Positions 1 to 11,650 of a stretch of DNA of 64,000 nucleotides are shown one piece after another. The position numbers and the translations under genes were made by a program. The DNA is taken from the NCBI GenBank assembly GCA_008360955.1, contig LUCM01004992.1, positions 57,912-121,911 on the forward strand. The letters run 5' to 3'. This stretch comes from Fasciolopsis buskii. Taxonomy: Eukaryota; Platyhelminthes; Trematoda; Plagiorchiida; Fasciolidae. The number at the start of each line of letters is the position of its first letter. Position 1 is the stretch's first letter. The notes beneath the pieces are model-generated. The model was given only the letters and a program-made list of their open reading frames with translations, searched no databases and was not told where the DNA came from.

Positions 1-435
1 GGATATGGCAGTGAACCGATAACCGAGGCAACCGTGCTGTCATTTTCTATCGAATCGGAATGATTGAAAACACGTGCGTTTGTACACTTAGACTGTGTTC
101 CGTGTGTTGGCTGCAGCACCATCTTATGTTTTCCACTTGTGTAGATCCCCTCCCTGTTCCCATTGGATATTCACTCTTTTTATATAAACGTGTAACTCTG
201 GGGAAAGGCAGCGGTCAGTGGGGCTTGCCTTGCTGTTTAACGCTGAACGATGAAGATAATGATGATTGCTTCAGTCAGCCTTAGATTTATGCCTGAAAGT
301 GAAGCAATGCAAGTAGGTATATTTGTCAGAAAAGAGGATCAACAAAGATGGGCTTTCTAAAAAACTTAAGGCTATTGCAGCAAACCTATGTTCTTCGAGC
401 ATCTTTAAGGATGTCAGTCAATTTTTATCAAAAAA
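1..435. other. No gene seen; left flank of the pol relic
   Basis: No conserved motif found. The upstream part of the retrotransposon may extend into about 300-435, but no recognisable polymerase or endonuclease block could be read there. Confidence 0.5.
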
Positions 436-1687
436 ATGATTCCTAAACACTGTTGTGAATCGTTGGTTGCACCGATTCTTGCCTGTGAAAGAACACCCTG
501 TGAGGCTAACAAAGCAAATAGCATGTTGGCAAATAAATCAATATTTCCAAAGAACATTATCCGCCGGATACTATTTGATGCTCACCAGATGCGTACCAGA
601 GAGATCCAGGCCGGCTTCCGATGCGGCCAAGCCGGTGCCGATCATATTTCAGTACGATAAAGGTTAAAACATAGGCGTACCATTCGTAGACCAAGATTTT
701 TGTTTCCCCGATCTAAATACTGCATTTGCCTCAGTCAGCCGTACAGCATTTCTGAGCTGCCTCAGACGGCAGGGTGTGCCGGAGAAACTCATTTCACTTT
801 TTACTCCTTTGCTCGCTATCGATAGAAGATGAATTCATATATACAACGACCTAATACCTGAGTTCACCACGAAAAGTGGTGCTTGTCAATAGTGCTCATC
901 TGATGATGAAAATAGTCTCGTTCTCAAGTGAGCACTTCACCTGAATTACAGCATGTGGTTGATGGTTTATTTTTAATTGAAGTTCTAGGTGATTCGAAGG
1001 TTTCTCTCAAACGTCTGAGTTAAGATGCAACTTTGTTCAGGGTGTCTTGCAACTATTGCGGGACTATACTGGCGAAAGCTAAACACTTCTTGCAGGGTAG
1101 ACGTTGAGGAAAGAAGATCAAGTTCACTCATTTTGGCGGTCACATATGATTGTATATCGAATGATGCGTCTTTGTGTACACAGAAAGCATTTAAAAATTT
1201 GAGGCATATGTATCATCTGCAAGACGTTGCGTCATCCCTTAAAGGCCAAGTTTCCACAGCCGCAGTCGGATCGGTCTTGATATACGGCTCAGAAACGAGG
1301 CTGCTGAGGACGGAAGATTTGCAAAAATTCTCGATATGTGAACACCAGTCTTTTCGAGGCTTTGCTTGAGAGTGATTGATCAGTAATGCAGAGAACATGC
1401 TTAAGGTGGAGCTCAAGAAGTCAAACAGGCGCCGAATGTGAATAGGTCAAAGTGATTGGGACGTGTTGAGCGTACCTCCAGATCGACTCCCTTAGTGTGA
1501 CCTGCTCTACAGCACAGGTAGCCGTTAAAAGAATGGTCAGATTAGTTAGTCCATGAGGTGTAGGGAAGGTATGCAAGCCCTAAACAAAAGAGTTTCCCGA
1601 GTGGGTCCTTGTGATCCCCAAAAGCCGTTGTTGGAGACTTTAGTCAATGCGGCTTTACCCCACCTTCACTGGTGTCATTGTCTTTGA
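436..1687 (+). mobile_element. Decayed RTE-like non-LTR retrotransposon, pol (reverse transcriptase) 3' part
   Basis: Relic of a reverse transcriptase that once copied a retrotransposon RNA; now dead. Frame 1 (436-660) ends with the RT block REIQAGFRCG (QAGFR at 607-621) and continues past a stop to LKHRRTIRRP. One frameshift near 690-700 moves to frame 2, which then holds to the end: DLNTAFASVSRTAF (from 710; family pattern DLKAAFDSVDRTAL), GVPEK (773-787), PEFTTKSG (to 880), CISNDAS, KAFKNLRH, SSLKGQVSTAAVGSVLIYGSE, LLRTEDL, then VLSVPPDRLP, REGMQALNKRVSRVG and a GPCDPQ..LLETL end block finishing HWCHCL and a TGA at 1685-1687. About twelve in-frame stops lie in frame 2, for example at 830 and 890. 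The YADD catalytic region (about 890-1020) is unrecognisable. The 5' end is uncertain, and no endonuclease domain, poly-A tail or target duplication was found. Family blocks are recalled from flatworm RTE-type elements; the clade label is inference. Confidence 0.87.
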
Positions 1688-4652
1688 AAGATTTTCTCTT
1701 TTCTTTAGTCTTCCTGTCTAGTTGTCATTTGATATTTTTTCACTGGTATTCGATGCCTTGGGGCAGCAACCAAGATCAGAGCATCTTTATGTATAGTTCA
1801 TAATTGTTACGTGCTCCATAACCTAGTACGCGAGCAGGGACAAAGAACTGGCTCCATGCGCCCAGTGTTTTACCCTCCTTTTTTCGCGGTCGCTAACTCC
1901 AGACCCTTTAGTCCGTTGTCTCCAATCTAGTCCAATCTGAACTTGCCTAGTCAAGCGGAGACGATTTAATCGCCGCTAGCCGTTAAACACGAAATTCTGT
2001 CTTTATTTCGTTGTAATCAAAAGGTTAATATACCTCCAAGCAGAATAGAGATCATTAGCCGTGTTGCTTCCGTCTAACGGGTGTAGTCTTTGAGCTTCAT
2101 AGCGAACGGTACTGCAGCTCTCCTCTGAAGGTATCTCATATCAGACCACTTTCAACTAATGTCAAAGGAATTTGCTAGTCAGTTGTGTTCTTCTGGGTAC
2201 TGCACCTCTATATGAATGACCGCAAAGTGGCCTTGGACTAGTGGCCTCCTCAGTTGGCCTCTCCTTACATCCAGTAGTAGTTTTTCTTCATCAATTGTAA
2301 TACGCAAAGGAACAGCTGAATAATGTCAATTTGTCCTTCTCTCATCCTGCTTCACATAACAAAGAGGTATATGCCCTTGATAAGGGAGAAGATCAAGATT
2401 ATACTGGATTCACCAGAGGGAACAAAATGGACTAAGTGAAGAAACATCACGTCGAACGTATGAGCTCCTAACAGTTTACATAACTATCGCCAGCACCTTT
2501 GTTGTTGATTTTTGCATACGAGTGTCATGTTAGTATCATTTCGATGCACGGGGTAATTGCAGTACTTGGACCTCCTTTGAATTAAACTGACATTCGTAAG
2601 CGGTAGCCGTAAACGAATGCCAGTTGAGTCTACGTTAGGAGTACTCATGTGGGTTTGATCATTGCTTCGACCTCAAACAACTTTTCCCGCCAAAATAGGC
2701 ATACATATACACCGTTTATTTGACTTGGAACTAGATTCATATTCAAATCACCCGGAGCTCGCGTTGATAAATGAGACTGTATAAGAATCGCGGACAAAAT
2801 TTTGTCCTTCCATCCGTAAACTAGTCAAACTAGTTAAAACAAAATTTCTGTATCCCCTGAGTTTCAGGTCTCAGTTCGTACTGGTAGGCTTCTAATTGCC
2901 TCATTTTATATTCTCCAAAGAAATAATCGACAATATGTGGGCAAATCTCAACATTTTTCTGGACCTTTAGGAGACTTTTCAATGAACCGGTTACTCATTG
3001 TAGTATAGCTCGGGATCATGTCGAAGGCGGTAACCGATTTCAAGAGTCAGCAGGGCATTTTTGATTTCGACGGGAAAACAATAAGGAAAATAATTATTTA
3101 AGCACGATCACACACAGTTGTGCACATGTACAAACGAGGAAGCAGTCGGGTTGGACAAAACCATTTACTTGGTAGGTATTAGGAACAGGAGATTGTTTTC
3201 TTGAATTACTTCACTACGTGATACCAACGCTCAGTTCGCCATAAAGCACTAGTCGACGGTGCGATTGTAGAACACAACTAAAGTCAAAGAGGGTAGTCGA
3301 TTTGGTGACATATAATTTCCTTTCTTGGAAAATCGATCAGCTTTATTTAAGGTTACAGAGTGACAAGACTGTTTGTGTAGTCTCAAAGCTGACAATAATC
3401 AAAGACCTAAACCGTCCTACCTCGTTCATCCAAAAGCAACCTCACTGTGATCAGTGTGAGAGAATTTTAGCATTTTATTTATTTTAGTGATTTTGCACTT
3501 ATGCCAAACTACGTTAATAAATGGAAAGTACACATTAGAGAAATGCTTGTGCATGTTTTGTTGAATGAAGTTAGATCCAGGCATTTAAGCTGATAGCACT
3601 AGGAATTCCGAGGGCATGAAACTCAGCTACGTAACTGCATGGAGGTTCCTCGGATCAGGAACAGAACATTATCGTTTAATGGCAAAAGCCTGAAAGACGG
3701 ATTTGTATGAACTTTTGATTCAGATTCCAACAGGAGCTTGACAAAAACTGACTCCGGACATAATCCGAAACAACCATTGGTTACTCTCCGCGTTAGGGAC
3801 TTCAACAACCACTTGGAAAACTTTTTAGGCAGAATGATATTAAGTCCAGTTCACAAATCGGTTCCATAGACTTAAAAATTGCTATCCTAATGGGTGCGAT
3901 TGCTGTAGATCTAAATATACTCTCATGAAATGTACACATTTATTAAAGTTGATCTGTTAATTTAGATTACTAACAACCGTGTTTTGCGTCGAAAACAGAG
4001 CAACGCTGCGTAACTGTTTTACACGGTTCATCTTCGCTGTGACGTGAGAGAAAAGTTAGGCTTAGACATGAGGTGTTTAATAGATATTACACTAAAACAA
4101 AAATGATTGCTTTTGACTGACTGATAAGCGATTATTACTTAATTTTACAAAAATCCGGCAGAAAGAATCAAATGATAATTCGCTGAGGTCCGATTGGTCT
4201 TTATTCTATCATTGGATTTTAGCCTAAATATCTGTATCGTATCCAGTTCATGAACAAACGATTCCTTAGATCTTGAATGAACTTAACACGAAGAAAATGT
4301 CGACTTAAAGGTGATTAAATGAAGCATTTCCACAATTTATCTGAGCCGGTTAGTGACAATATTTACTCTGCTGTTCAGCTTTTGTTTCGTTCCTCAAAAG
4401 GCATTTTATTCGTAGAACAATTTTTGTCTCCAAATTCTTAAACCAGTGAAGATGGTCTCATTAGTCTTACAGCTGCGGTCACGACAAAAGAAATGAGAAT
4501 GATACAATATGACTACGTTTTAAGCCCTTTCAAAGACAAGCTGCATTGCTTAGATGATCAAAACGACTAATCCACTAAGAACAACAAAACGGATTTTGAA
4601 GAACCGTGCCAGTGTCTGACCACAAATTGGTTCCGCCGGGAACAATTAGGTT
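1688..4652. other. No gene seen; non-coding stretch
   Basis: Only short ORFs of about 60 codons. The first ~100 bases are probably the 3' untranslated part of the pol relic. A more GC-rich patch at about 1805-1990 starts tgttacgtgctcc and might be decayed repeat DNA (an LTR was considered and not supported). The small palindromes at 2792-2835 are listed separately. Confidence 0.5.
2792..2835. repeat. Adjacent small palindromes
   Basis: A perfect 16-base palindrome ggacaaaattttgtcc (2792-2807) is followed by a 7-bp stem-loop, aactagt and actagtt around caa (2819-2835). Each alone is near chance expectation; the closeness is mildly unusual. Confidence 0.7.
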
Positions 4653-4875
4653 TTGTTCCTCCCTTTAATTTTGAATGATATAATTTTAATAACACAGAGT
4701 TGTTGGTAAATGTAATGCGCCAGCGTTTCGACTACCGTGGGTAGTCTTTCCCAAGGCGTATTACATCTACCAACAATGATGTGTTACTAACATTATATCA
4801 TTCACAATTAAAAACCAATACATGGCGCATCAATTTTTCGACACACTCCTTTTGGTCCTGATATTGTTCCTCCCT
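4653..4875. repeat. 12-bp direct repeats bracketing the palindrome
   Basis: The 12-mer ttgttcctccct occurs at 4653-4664 and again, without mismatch, at 4864-4875. The two copies flank the 149-bp palindrome, tightly on the left and about 50 bp away on the right. The simplest reading is a target-site duplication left by insertion of a segment of about 199 bp (4665-4863). The asymmetric right spacer means the mobile unit, if real, is larger than the palindrome. A chance 12-bp match this close is unlikely, but the TSD interpretation is inference. Confidence 0.5.
4664..4812. repeat. 149-bp imperfect palindrome (foldback/MITE-like)
   Basis: Two 58-base arms (4664-4721 and 4755-4812) are reverse complements with about eight mismatches, symmetric about base 4738. 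Between them is an 8/8 mismatched internal loop and a second perfect 7-bp stem, gactacc (4730-4736) and ggtagtc (4740-4746), around the trinucleotide gtg. The single strand could fold into a long hairpin nearly to its tip. Arm landmarks are gaatgatata, ttgttggta and tgtaat.cgcc on the left and their complements on the right. There is no ORF. The shape suggests a foldback or MITE-like transposon or a cruciform-forming repeat; I cannot assign a family. Confidence 0.9.
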
Positions 4876-7800
4876 ATTCTATAAACATGAGACAGCAATC
4901 GAAACAGATCAGCACGGTAACTGGGGGGAACCGGTAGGCAGATAGTTCGTCTGAACATAAACTAAAAGCTTATTTATCGCGGATGTCTTTGAAATGCACA
5001 ATTTAGGGTGACTACTTAATAAATCTTCAGGCAACCTTTAAAAGAACATTCCTCAAGTATGGCAGAAACCGGAGACTACCAAAGTAAAATGAAAAATTGC
5101 AAAATGCAAATAGGACATTTACGAATACCGTTGCAAATATGAATGACTAGGTCAGCTAAACAGCGTATCCCTTCCAAATTGCCAAAACCTAGTAGAAACA
5201 ATCAAGTCGGACCAATGAAAGGAATAATGCCATTAAAAAGATTAAGAAAAAACATCTGAAGAACGTTGTTTATCTCAAGGAATCTGGGGAGACAGATAGC
5301 GTGAAACGTTCTTAATCCTTCCGGTACAGGGCTATGTTACAACTAAATAGCCTTTTTTGCAAGATGCCAAACCATCTTGTGTACGTCTGGGATCAGATTA
5401 CCGGAAAACTGAATCTACTGCAGGAGTCAAGAGGACTAGCCAGAGGATTAAAGCTGAAAAGTTGAGGTCAACATGTTTTCCAGATCATATGAAATGGAAG
5501 TGGCCGTAAAATTACATCTGCCTTACAAAGAATCACCCGACTGACGACCTGTATTGCGATGCCGACTGAATATGGGGTTGTACCGTTCCAGAAACGTGAA
5601 AGCACATGTGAGTGTTTTTTGAATTCCTGTCGGGTTGGTTTTCATTGTTTGGTGGACAAAACTATATGATTTCCCAACGGTCAGCAAAAATAATTTCCAT
5701 ATCATATATTGTTTATGCTAAGCGAAACATTCACATAGCCTTCCCGTCTGGCTTAAGGGCTTTTATGTTCACAAACAACGTTTAGCTCGTCTTGTTTTAC
5801 ATGTTATTCATTATTAAAGGACGATTTTGTTCTATTTTTCTTAAGGGACTAGTCTATAAAATATGGCCATGGTAACGGATAGATGGAATGAATGGTCAGT
5901 CTGTATTGCTTTGATTAATTTAGCTCTATTTCGTCGAAGCAGTAGAGATAGCATATCAGGTGCAATTTAAAAGGACAAATTCATCTGCAATAGTTTTGTA
6001 GCAAGCGTCAAAACCTACGGTTCTTTCTTCTAATTTGTGAATTTTAAGAACATTTCTCCTTCTAACTTTGAAATATCTTGACTGCTAGCTCCCATTTCAA
6101 TCCCTGGTTTGGAAACTAACTGAATGCTGCAGGTGATTGGGATATGAAATGTTGCTTCCGATTTAAAAATTGGTGTATGCCTCAAAAAATTTCTGTATTT
6201 ATCGTTTCCTTAAGTTACTGAGTTTGTGGCTGGTTGAAGGGACGACATATTTGAGATATTTTTTGATTTTCACGAAATTATCCATCAAGGCTCAACTTAC
6301 AACTAAGAAACCATTGAAGCACTGTACACCTGTTTCATCCTTGTTAAGAACCATAAACAGTGTATATCTACCACGCCAAATTTGGGTCGCTTTTCCGGAA
6401 AGAACGATTATGAATCTAAGACTTGAATCGCTGCTCTGTCGTGCAGGCTCACAACGGGTTTTTGAATTTCACGCATGATGATATCATAATCTTCCGTGCC
6501 CACGGGCGGCTGAGACAGAGAGGCGGAGGCACACTGATAGATGACTATTCTGCAGGTGGGCTAGATTGTTTTGAATTCACGGTCTGGGCCAACTATATCT
6601 TACAGCCATGGCGACAAACTTGGGCAGTAGGTCTCTGGTAATTCCGCAGGCGTCACAAACGCACGAGCGATAGCAAACCCCCTGCTGAGCCATCTCACTT
6701 AGATTAACCACAATCCACTTTCGATAGGCAACACATTTACATCCGCATTCGTGACCGGATAAGAAAAATCTTGTCTAGGTCCTGTAATATAGATGCGAAC
6801 CCTCTGTGGTACTTTGTCAACTGAGCAATGGCCCACGATACTACATGTACACACATTCATAATCCCACTGATTCATCCTAATGACAGATTTTACTAAGGG
6901 TTGACAGCTACGATTCCACAAGCAGGCGCCCACACTGGTGGTCAGCCGACTTGGACACTTAAACGCACACATGCAATCACATACGGAATCCACCCGACTA
7001 TGTCTAACATTCGCCCAGTAATCGTAAGCACGAGTTCATTCACACTGACGTGCAGAACTATAGCCCTGGATATCCCCCCAAATTACCATACAGCACATTA
7101 TCAACTACTCATTAGATCCCCGTTCACAAGACCAAAGAAAAATCTATCCATTGTCAAGCGCAAGGCATGCAAGTAACTCAAATAGTTGGGAGAAGTTGGG
7201 TTGTACCATATTTCATTTATGCCCATTAATTACAGTGTCCTATTATGACCAACGAAGTCTACTGACCATGCGCGTAATAGCTACAGTTACATATGCATCT
7301 AGCGGCTTGGAGTAAAGTAAACCTAACAGTTTAGTGAAAGAGCTGTCAACAACGCTCATTCTTATAGCCGCTCTCCAAATTTAAGTACAGCGTATCACGT
7401 AAAGTGTAATTTAGATGAATACTTACTCCTTGCAGGCCAAACAACTGTCTCAGACTCGGTTTGGAATACGCTAGTTTAGACTTCTACCTGGGGATTATTG
7501 AGCGAAACGAACAATTCAGGCGTTCCCAACAACGTTCTGTCATGTGATAAGTATTGTCCAATAAAAGACAAAGTAAAAAATAAAGGAAAATAATTTAGTC
7601 TGCGCAAGATAATTTTTTTATAAGACGCCTAAAGCATACGTGGAACGAAGGAAGCAAACCCCGTACTTACTAAGGCCCACTACACTGAGAGAAACGGGGC
7701 CAATTGCCGAAATCGGAAGTTGCATTGAATCTCAAAACTCACAATAAGTCGGAATAATTAGCACGTGTTCCATCCTTGAACATAGTGATTACCTTTGAGC

Positions 7801-10800
7801 ATCTTCGGCTCGCAGTAACACATACTTCTCAAGTTAGATTTTTGTGTCTACAGTCTTTGCAAAGCACCGAACTCTGCAATCTAGAAGGAATAGTTTGCCG
7901 TCAAACGGGATGATGAATGCTAAGGATGGCCCTTAAAACTAGCCTATGCTGCATGCAATTCAACTCATTGTCACTCGACTTGCGCACTGAAGATTGTGTC
8001 TTCATCACAAACTGAGATCATTGTGATCTAAGCGCCAAGTTCAGCGAATAGAACCAGATGTAATTCAACCAGGTTACGGATCGTTTTCCTATGGAGAAAA
8101 GGTTAGGATAGCTAGTGCAATCAAAAGCAGATATTATTTTTTGCCACGGAAAAACCTGTCTTAGAATATATGTATATATAGATATATAATCCATCGCATT
8201 TCAAAGTGGAAGTTGAAATCCCAGATCAAATGTGATGTACCACCAATGTGTATAAAACATATTGGAATTGCGCTACTAAAATCCATAACTGTTTTGTGGA
8301 CCAGTGTTAAAGGGTTGCTGTTACACCCCAAGATTTCTTTGTGGCTTTATGGATACCGGAAGCATTAACGAGCATTCTAACAAGGCGAACGGATGAAAGA
8401 AGACAGCTACAACAAGACATATCGAAATAAGAGATTCTTTTCTATGGTCACATTGACAGCACTACAGATACAAACGTCTCCTTTCGTCTTCTCTAGTGCA
8501 ATTGTCAGAGGATTTTGATTCCAAAATATGGTAGAAACCAGGATAATAGGGACCGATAGTACTGTCGGATTCACTGAATGGTTCAACAAAAGCCTGATCA
8601 TTGTCACCTTACCAGGAAGATATTTCTGGACAACAGTTTCTACCCGCGTATAGTTGGCTTTGGTGTATTTATTGATGAAACTTCAAGAACTGTCAATAGT
8701 TTTGACTTGCTATTTCATAATAATAATTGAAATATTCACCTAGCGGCACTCTAGTGACCATAGGTGATTGGGCGTTTCGCGGTCAAAGTAACTTGTTCTT
8801 CACCAGTACAATAGGGAACGCAAGAAACCAAGTCGCATTTTCCCCCAAAAGCGCTTAGTTCCATGCTTTCTCTTTCACTAAACGAAACACTAATGCGCCT
8901 GCCTAGGTTTTGTCCTCGCAGTAGATTGTAAGCTGATGACTGCCGTGAGAGAGGTTAAGAGGAAGTGTGATCTTTGAGATTCAGTCTCAGATATTGTTTT
9001 GTTGTTTTTCATTTCGGCGAATAATTAGAGCCGACTACGCGTACATTAAAGGTTTTGTCTGGTTTGATAGGGTGGATCTGGAGTAACTTTTCTCCGTCAT
9101 GTTAACCGGAATAGCACTGTTTTTTCTTTTGATGAGCACTAAGAAACTTACTGGATTATCCGTTTTGCACTGACAACTTGAAGTAGAAGTTCTTTCTCTG
9201 GAAATTATTTATGGGCCCTTCGGGGAAATATTTCTACTGGGCTTCACGTCTAGGCGATAAGTACGAATTTGGTAACTTGATGCTGGCTGCAAGCAGAGTC
9301 ATTTGGATGTCTGTTGACATTGCCTATTTCCATTTTGTTGCTTTGTGCCCTATTTCAGGATAAAATAACTTCTTGCGTAGGCTACTGACAAAAGAATTGC
9401 TTGTATCCGGTAACTTGCTCTTCTCATCTGCTCTATTCAGCTGGTCTCGAGGGGCTAACGGTTTTAAAAAGCGTTAGGACGAAGAAATAAAGCGGTCAAA
9501 TGCTAATTGGGTAGCTTCTATACCGAAGAGCTGTTGATCAGAAATCGAGTGAAATGATTAGCCATTGCTTTAAACTGTCACACAAAGCTGAAAAGACGAA
9601 TTTTCAATCCAACCCATGGATTACACAGTTCACTTCATCCCATTCATCGGCCGGTTGTAATGCGCTTTTGGCGTTCGATTCTTGAGCTAGCCGGCATGAG
9701 ACAACAGTTAATATTAGGCGATTTCATCAAGGTAGATGTCTCGATTTAAGAAGGCGTTGTACGCAATTTAGCTGAGTCATGTCATCCACAACTAATAGCG
9801 GGTTCAGATTACTGCAGACAGTGGGTGGACGGAATATCAAAAACCGACCATTTGGTTTGGTTTGTTAAGGAAACATTCGGTGTTCCTAGCCCCAGTAGAA
9901 GGAAGCTTTTGTCCTTGTGTTTTCCACTCCACACAAGCACGAACAATTCGTATATAGATGCTTATAAGCGGCAGTTTGTACAATTGGGTTAAGAAAAGTC
10001 GGCTACCTGGGTTCCGGATTTACTAAGAATTGCGTCGACCAACTGTTTGGATGACGCTCCTTATAGGTGGTAGAAAAACTTGTCTTTAGAGCAAAGAGAC
10101 TGGACATTTTGGTAATAGTTTTCCTAGAATTTTTTCTCAGGAATGCGATCCACTCAAGATTTTACAGAAATGTTCAGGTCGATAATGAATTCAACAATTC
10201 TCGTTCCACATCCAAATGAAAGTGACTGATAATCTATTTGGAAATGGGAAATCCTCTAGCCAACTTAGAACTCGTTCTCCAAAGTGGCAGAGGAGCAAAG
10301 TGAATTAGATTTGATGGGCAGTTTCCTGTTTTATTGCCTAAAAATATGACCCAGCTATCTTATCTTATTGACTATTAGTTGTAAAAAGAAATGTGGACAA
10401 AATGTTTTGCAGGGTAAATGACGATTTGTGTTTGAAAAGGTTAAGTTTGTATTCTTTTGCTTCTAATCTTTCAACGAGATTTTTCTGTCTCAAACGGATT
10501 ACCTGCGCAACCGGAATTCCACCTCAAACAATCTTCCGGATGTTGTTTCCTTTCACTGATCTGAAAATTCTGCGAATGACTGCGGAGGTTTCTGTTTAGA
10601 AATTACCTATAAGATACACGAAAAAGCAATGGTTGTATTTTACTGGAACCTAGCTGGTTTTCAGTCGGTCATCCAACTTATCTTGGCAATGTCGGAAGAG
10701 ACTGATTAGAAATGTGCTGACCTCGTTGGAAGTCCCCAAAATTAGCGTTATCTCACTGATATGGGCATCACGCAAAATATTTGAGTTACTTATTGGCATA

Positions 10801-11008
10801 CTGGCTCATTCAGTTGAATATTTGTCTGCATCTTCAGCGTTATTCCGAGAGTAATTTACTCAATCCTTGTCCAAGCAAGCTGTCACTTTGCTGTCTCACT
10901 ACGCCATTTAATCAGTTATTTGGTCCTCGTACATACGGCCGATCTGAAACTCGACCACAAGACTGCAAACATATGGACCAAAGTGCGTACCCCACAAATA
11001 TATGTGTG
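4876..11008. other. No gene seen; non-coding stretch
   Basis: Reading frames are short. Present are a 9-bp stem pair (aagaacgtt at 5259-5267, aacgttctt at 5305-5313), a TA-rich spot at about 8167-8188, and a higher-GC patch at 6400-7180 with overlapping short ORFs (102, 72 and 91 codons). That patch may be decayed repeat DNA but carries no clear domain. Confidence 0.5.
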
Positions 11009-11107
11009 TATGCAGAAGTTGTAAGTAGCATCTGGATGAGTGAACAAAACTTGCCCGGGAGCACACGATACGACCGGTTTCGCGGTTATTGTCGCTCGTC
11101 AGGTATG
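11009..11107 (+). repeat. Repeat module A, forward copy
   Basis: About 100 bp starting tatgcagaagttgtaagtag and ending near ggttattgtcgctcgtc. It is clearly related to the reverse complement of 11383-11463: tgcaga.attgtaag.ag.at, ctggatga.tgaacaaaa, ccggtttcg.g.ttatt and gtcgctcgtc are shared. A third partial copy of its first 18 bases lies at 11347-11364. I do not recognise the family. Short plus-strand ORFs through it look like shadows. Confidence 0.8.
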
Positions 11108-11178
11108 CGTACCCGGTGCCCCGTTGTCCAAACATCCACATACTTGTACACTCCGAATTGGTTTGCCTCATCCAAATC

Positions 11179-11275
11179 TAATCTGTAGCGTTAGGAGTGT
11201 GCATGGAGGATCTTCGTCGAACAGTCCACAGAAGAAGCACAACAGTGATTGGTTGATAATTGTTCGTCAGTTGGA
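11179..11275 (+). repeat. Repeat module B, forward copy
   Basis: About 97 bp beginning taatctgtagcg. It shares about 88% of positions with the reverse complement of 11517-11611 (11 differences over 95 bases by eye), including gtgtgcatggagg, cttcgtcgaa and agaagaagcacaac. It lies about 70 bp downstream of module A. On both strands the module stays open in one frame (SVHGGSSS.SPQKKHN), which may hint at former coding sequence, but no domain is recognisable. Confidence 0.85.
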
Positions 11276-11314
11276 CTTATCCAGCCTTAGGAACGAGGAG
11301 AGAACTCCAACGAA

Positions 11315-11347
11315 ATATATACATATATATATGCATATATATTTATA
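11315..11347. repeat. (TA)n-rich tract
   Basis: About 33 bases of alternating A/T with single c or g interruptions, lying exactly between the forward and reverse copies of modules A and B. This is the likely junction of the inverted repeat units. Confidence 0.85.
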
Positions 11348-11456
11348 AATTGTAAGTAGTATCTTTACTGGAGGGTATATATACCCGACGAGCGACAATA
11401 AACACGAAACCGGCCGCTCAAATTTTGTTCATTCATCCAGATACTGCTTACAATTT
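11347..11456. repeat. Short inverted repeat from partial module A copies
   Basis: The 18 bases at 11347-11364 (aaattgtaagtagtatct) are the reverse complement of 11439-11456 with one mismatch. Both are versions of the start of module A, so this small inverted repeat comes from two head-to-head A fragments. It spans the switch in repeat orientation in this cluster. Confidence 0.7.
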
Positions 11457-11463
11457 CTGCATA
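11383..11463 (-). repeat. Repeat module A, reverse copy
   Basis: On the minus strand this reads as module A, from tatgcagaaattgtaag to gtcgctcgtcgggta. Compared with the forward copy it lacks a block of about 15 bases after the gaacaaaa motif. It is followed on the minus strand by a short ggtatatatacc palindrome, where the forward copy has ggtatgcgtacc. Confidence 0.8.
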
Positions 11464-11516
11464 TACATTTGCATTTTCTGGGACATTCCGCCCTCGTTCC
11501 AGGGGTTGGTTCAGCT

Positions 11517-11611
11517 CAATTGACAAAGAATTATCAACGAATCACAGTTGTGCTTCTTCTGCGGACTCTTCGACGAAGAGCCTCCATGCACACTTCTGAC
11601 GCTACAAATTA
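11517..11611 (-). repeat. Repeat module B, reverse copy
   Basis: Minus-strand copy of module B, about 88% matching 11179-11275. On the minus strand the order here is B then A, whereas on the plus strand at 11.0-11.3 kb it is A then B. The cluster is therefore not a simple foldback. It needs either a tandem source (A-B-A-B) plus an inversion, or two independent insertions. Confidence 0.85.
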
Positions 11612-11621
11612 GCTTCAGCTG

Positions 11622-11650
11622 ATATATATATATACATATATATATATATA
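11622..11650. repeat. (TA)n tract within an agctg-flanked palindrome
   Basis: Alternating TA run with one c interruption, bordered by cagct on the left and agctg on the right, so the whole stretch is self-complementary and could extrude as a cruciform. It abuts the outer end of reverse module B. Confidence 0.85.

Noticed and set aside
1805..1990. Possible solo LTR beginning tgttacg
   Set aside because: No matching end, target duplication or second copy in the window.
6700..7180. Possible zinc-finger-like piece (RLGHLNAH) of a retrotransposon
   Set aside because: Only the GHL..H spacing matches the GLVGHLR..H pattern; the cysteine pair is missing, and the longer ORF lies in another frame.
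10990..11110. Hammerhead ribozyme in the A repeat (ctggatgag)
   Set aside because: The core CTGATGA and the paired GAAA element are not present; no window-wide match to the hammerhead core was seen either.
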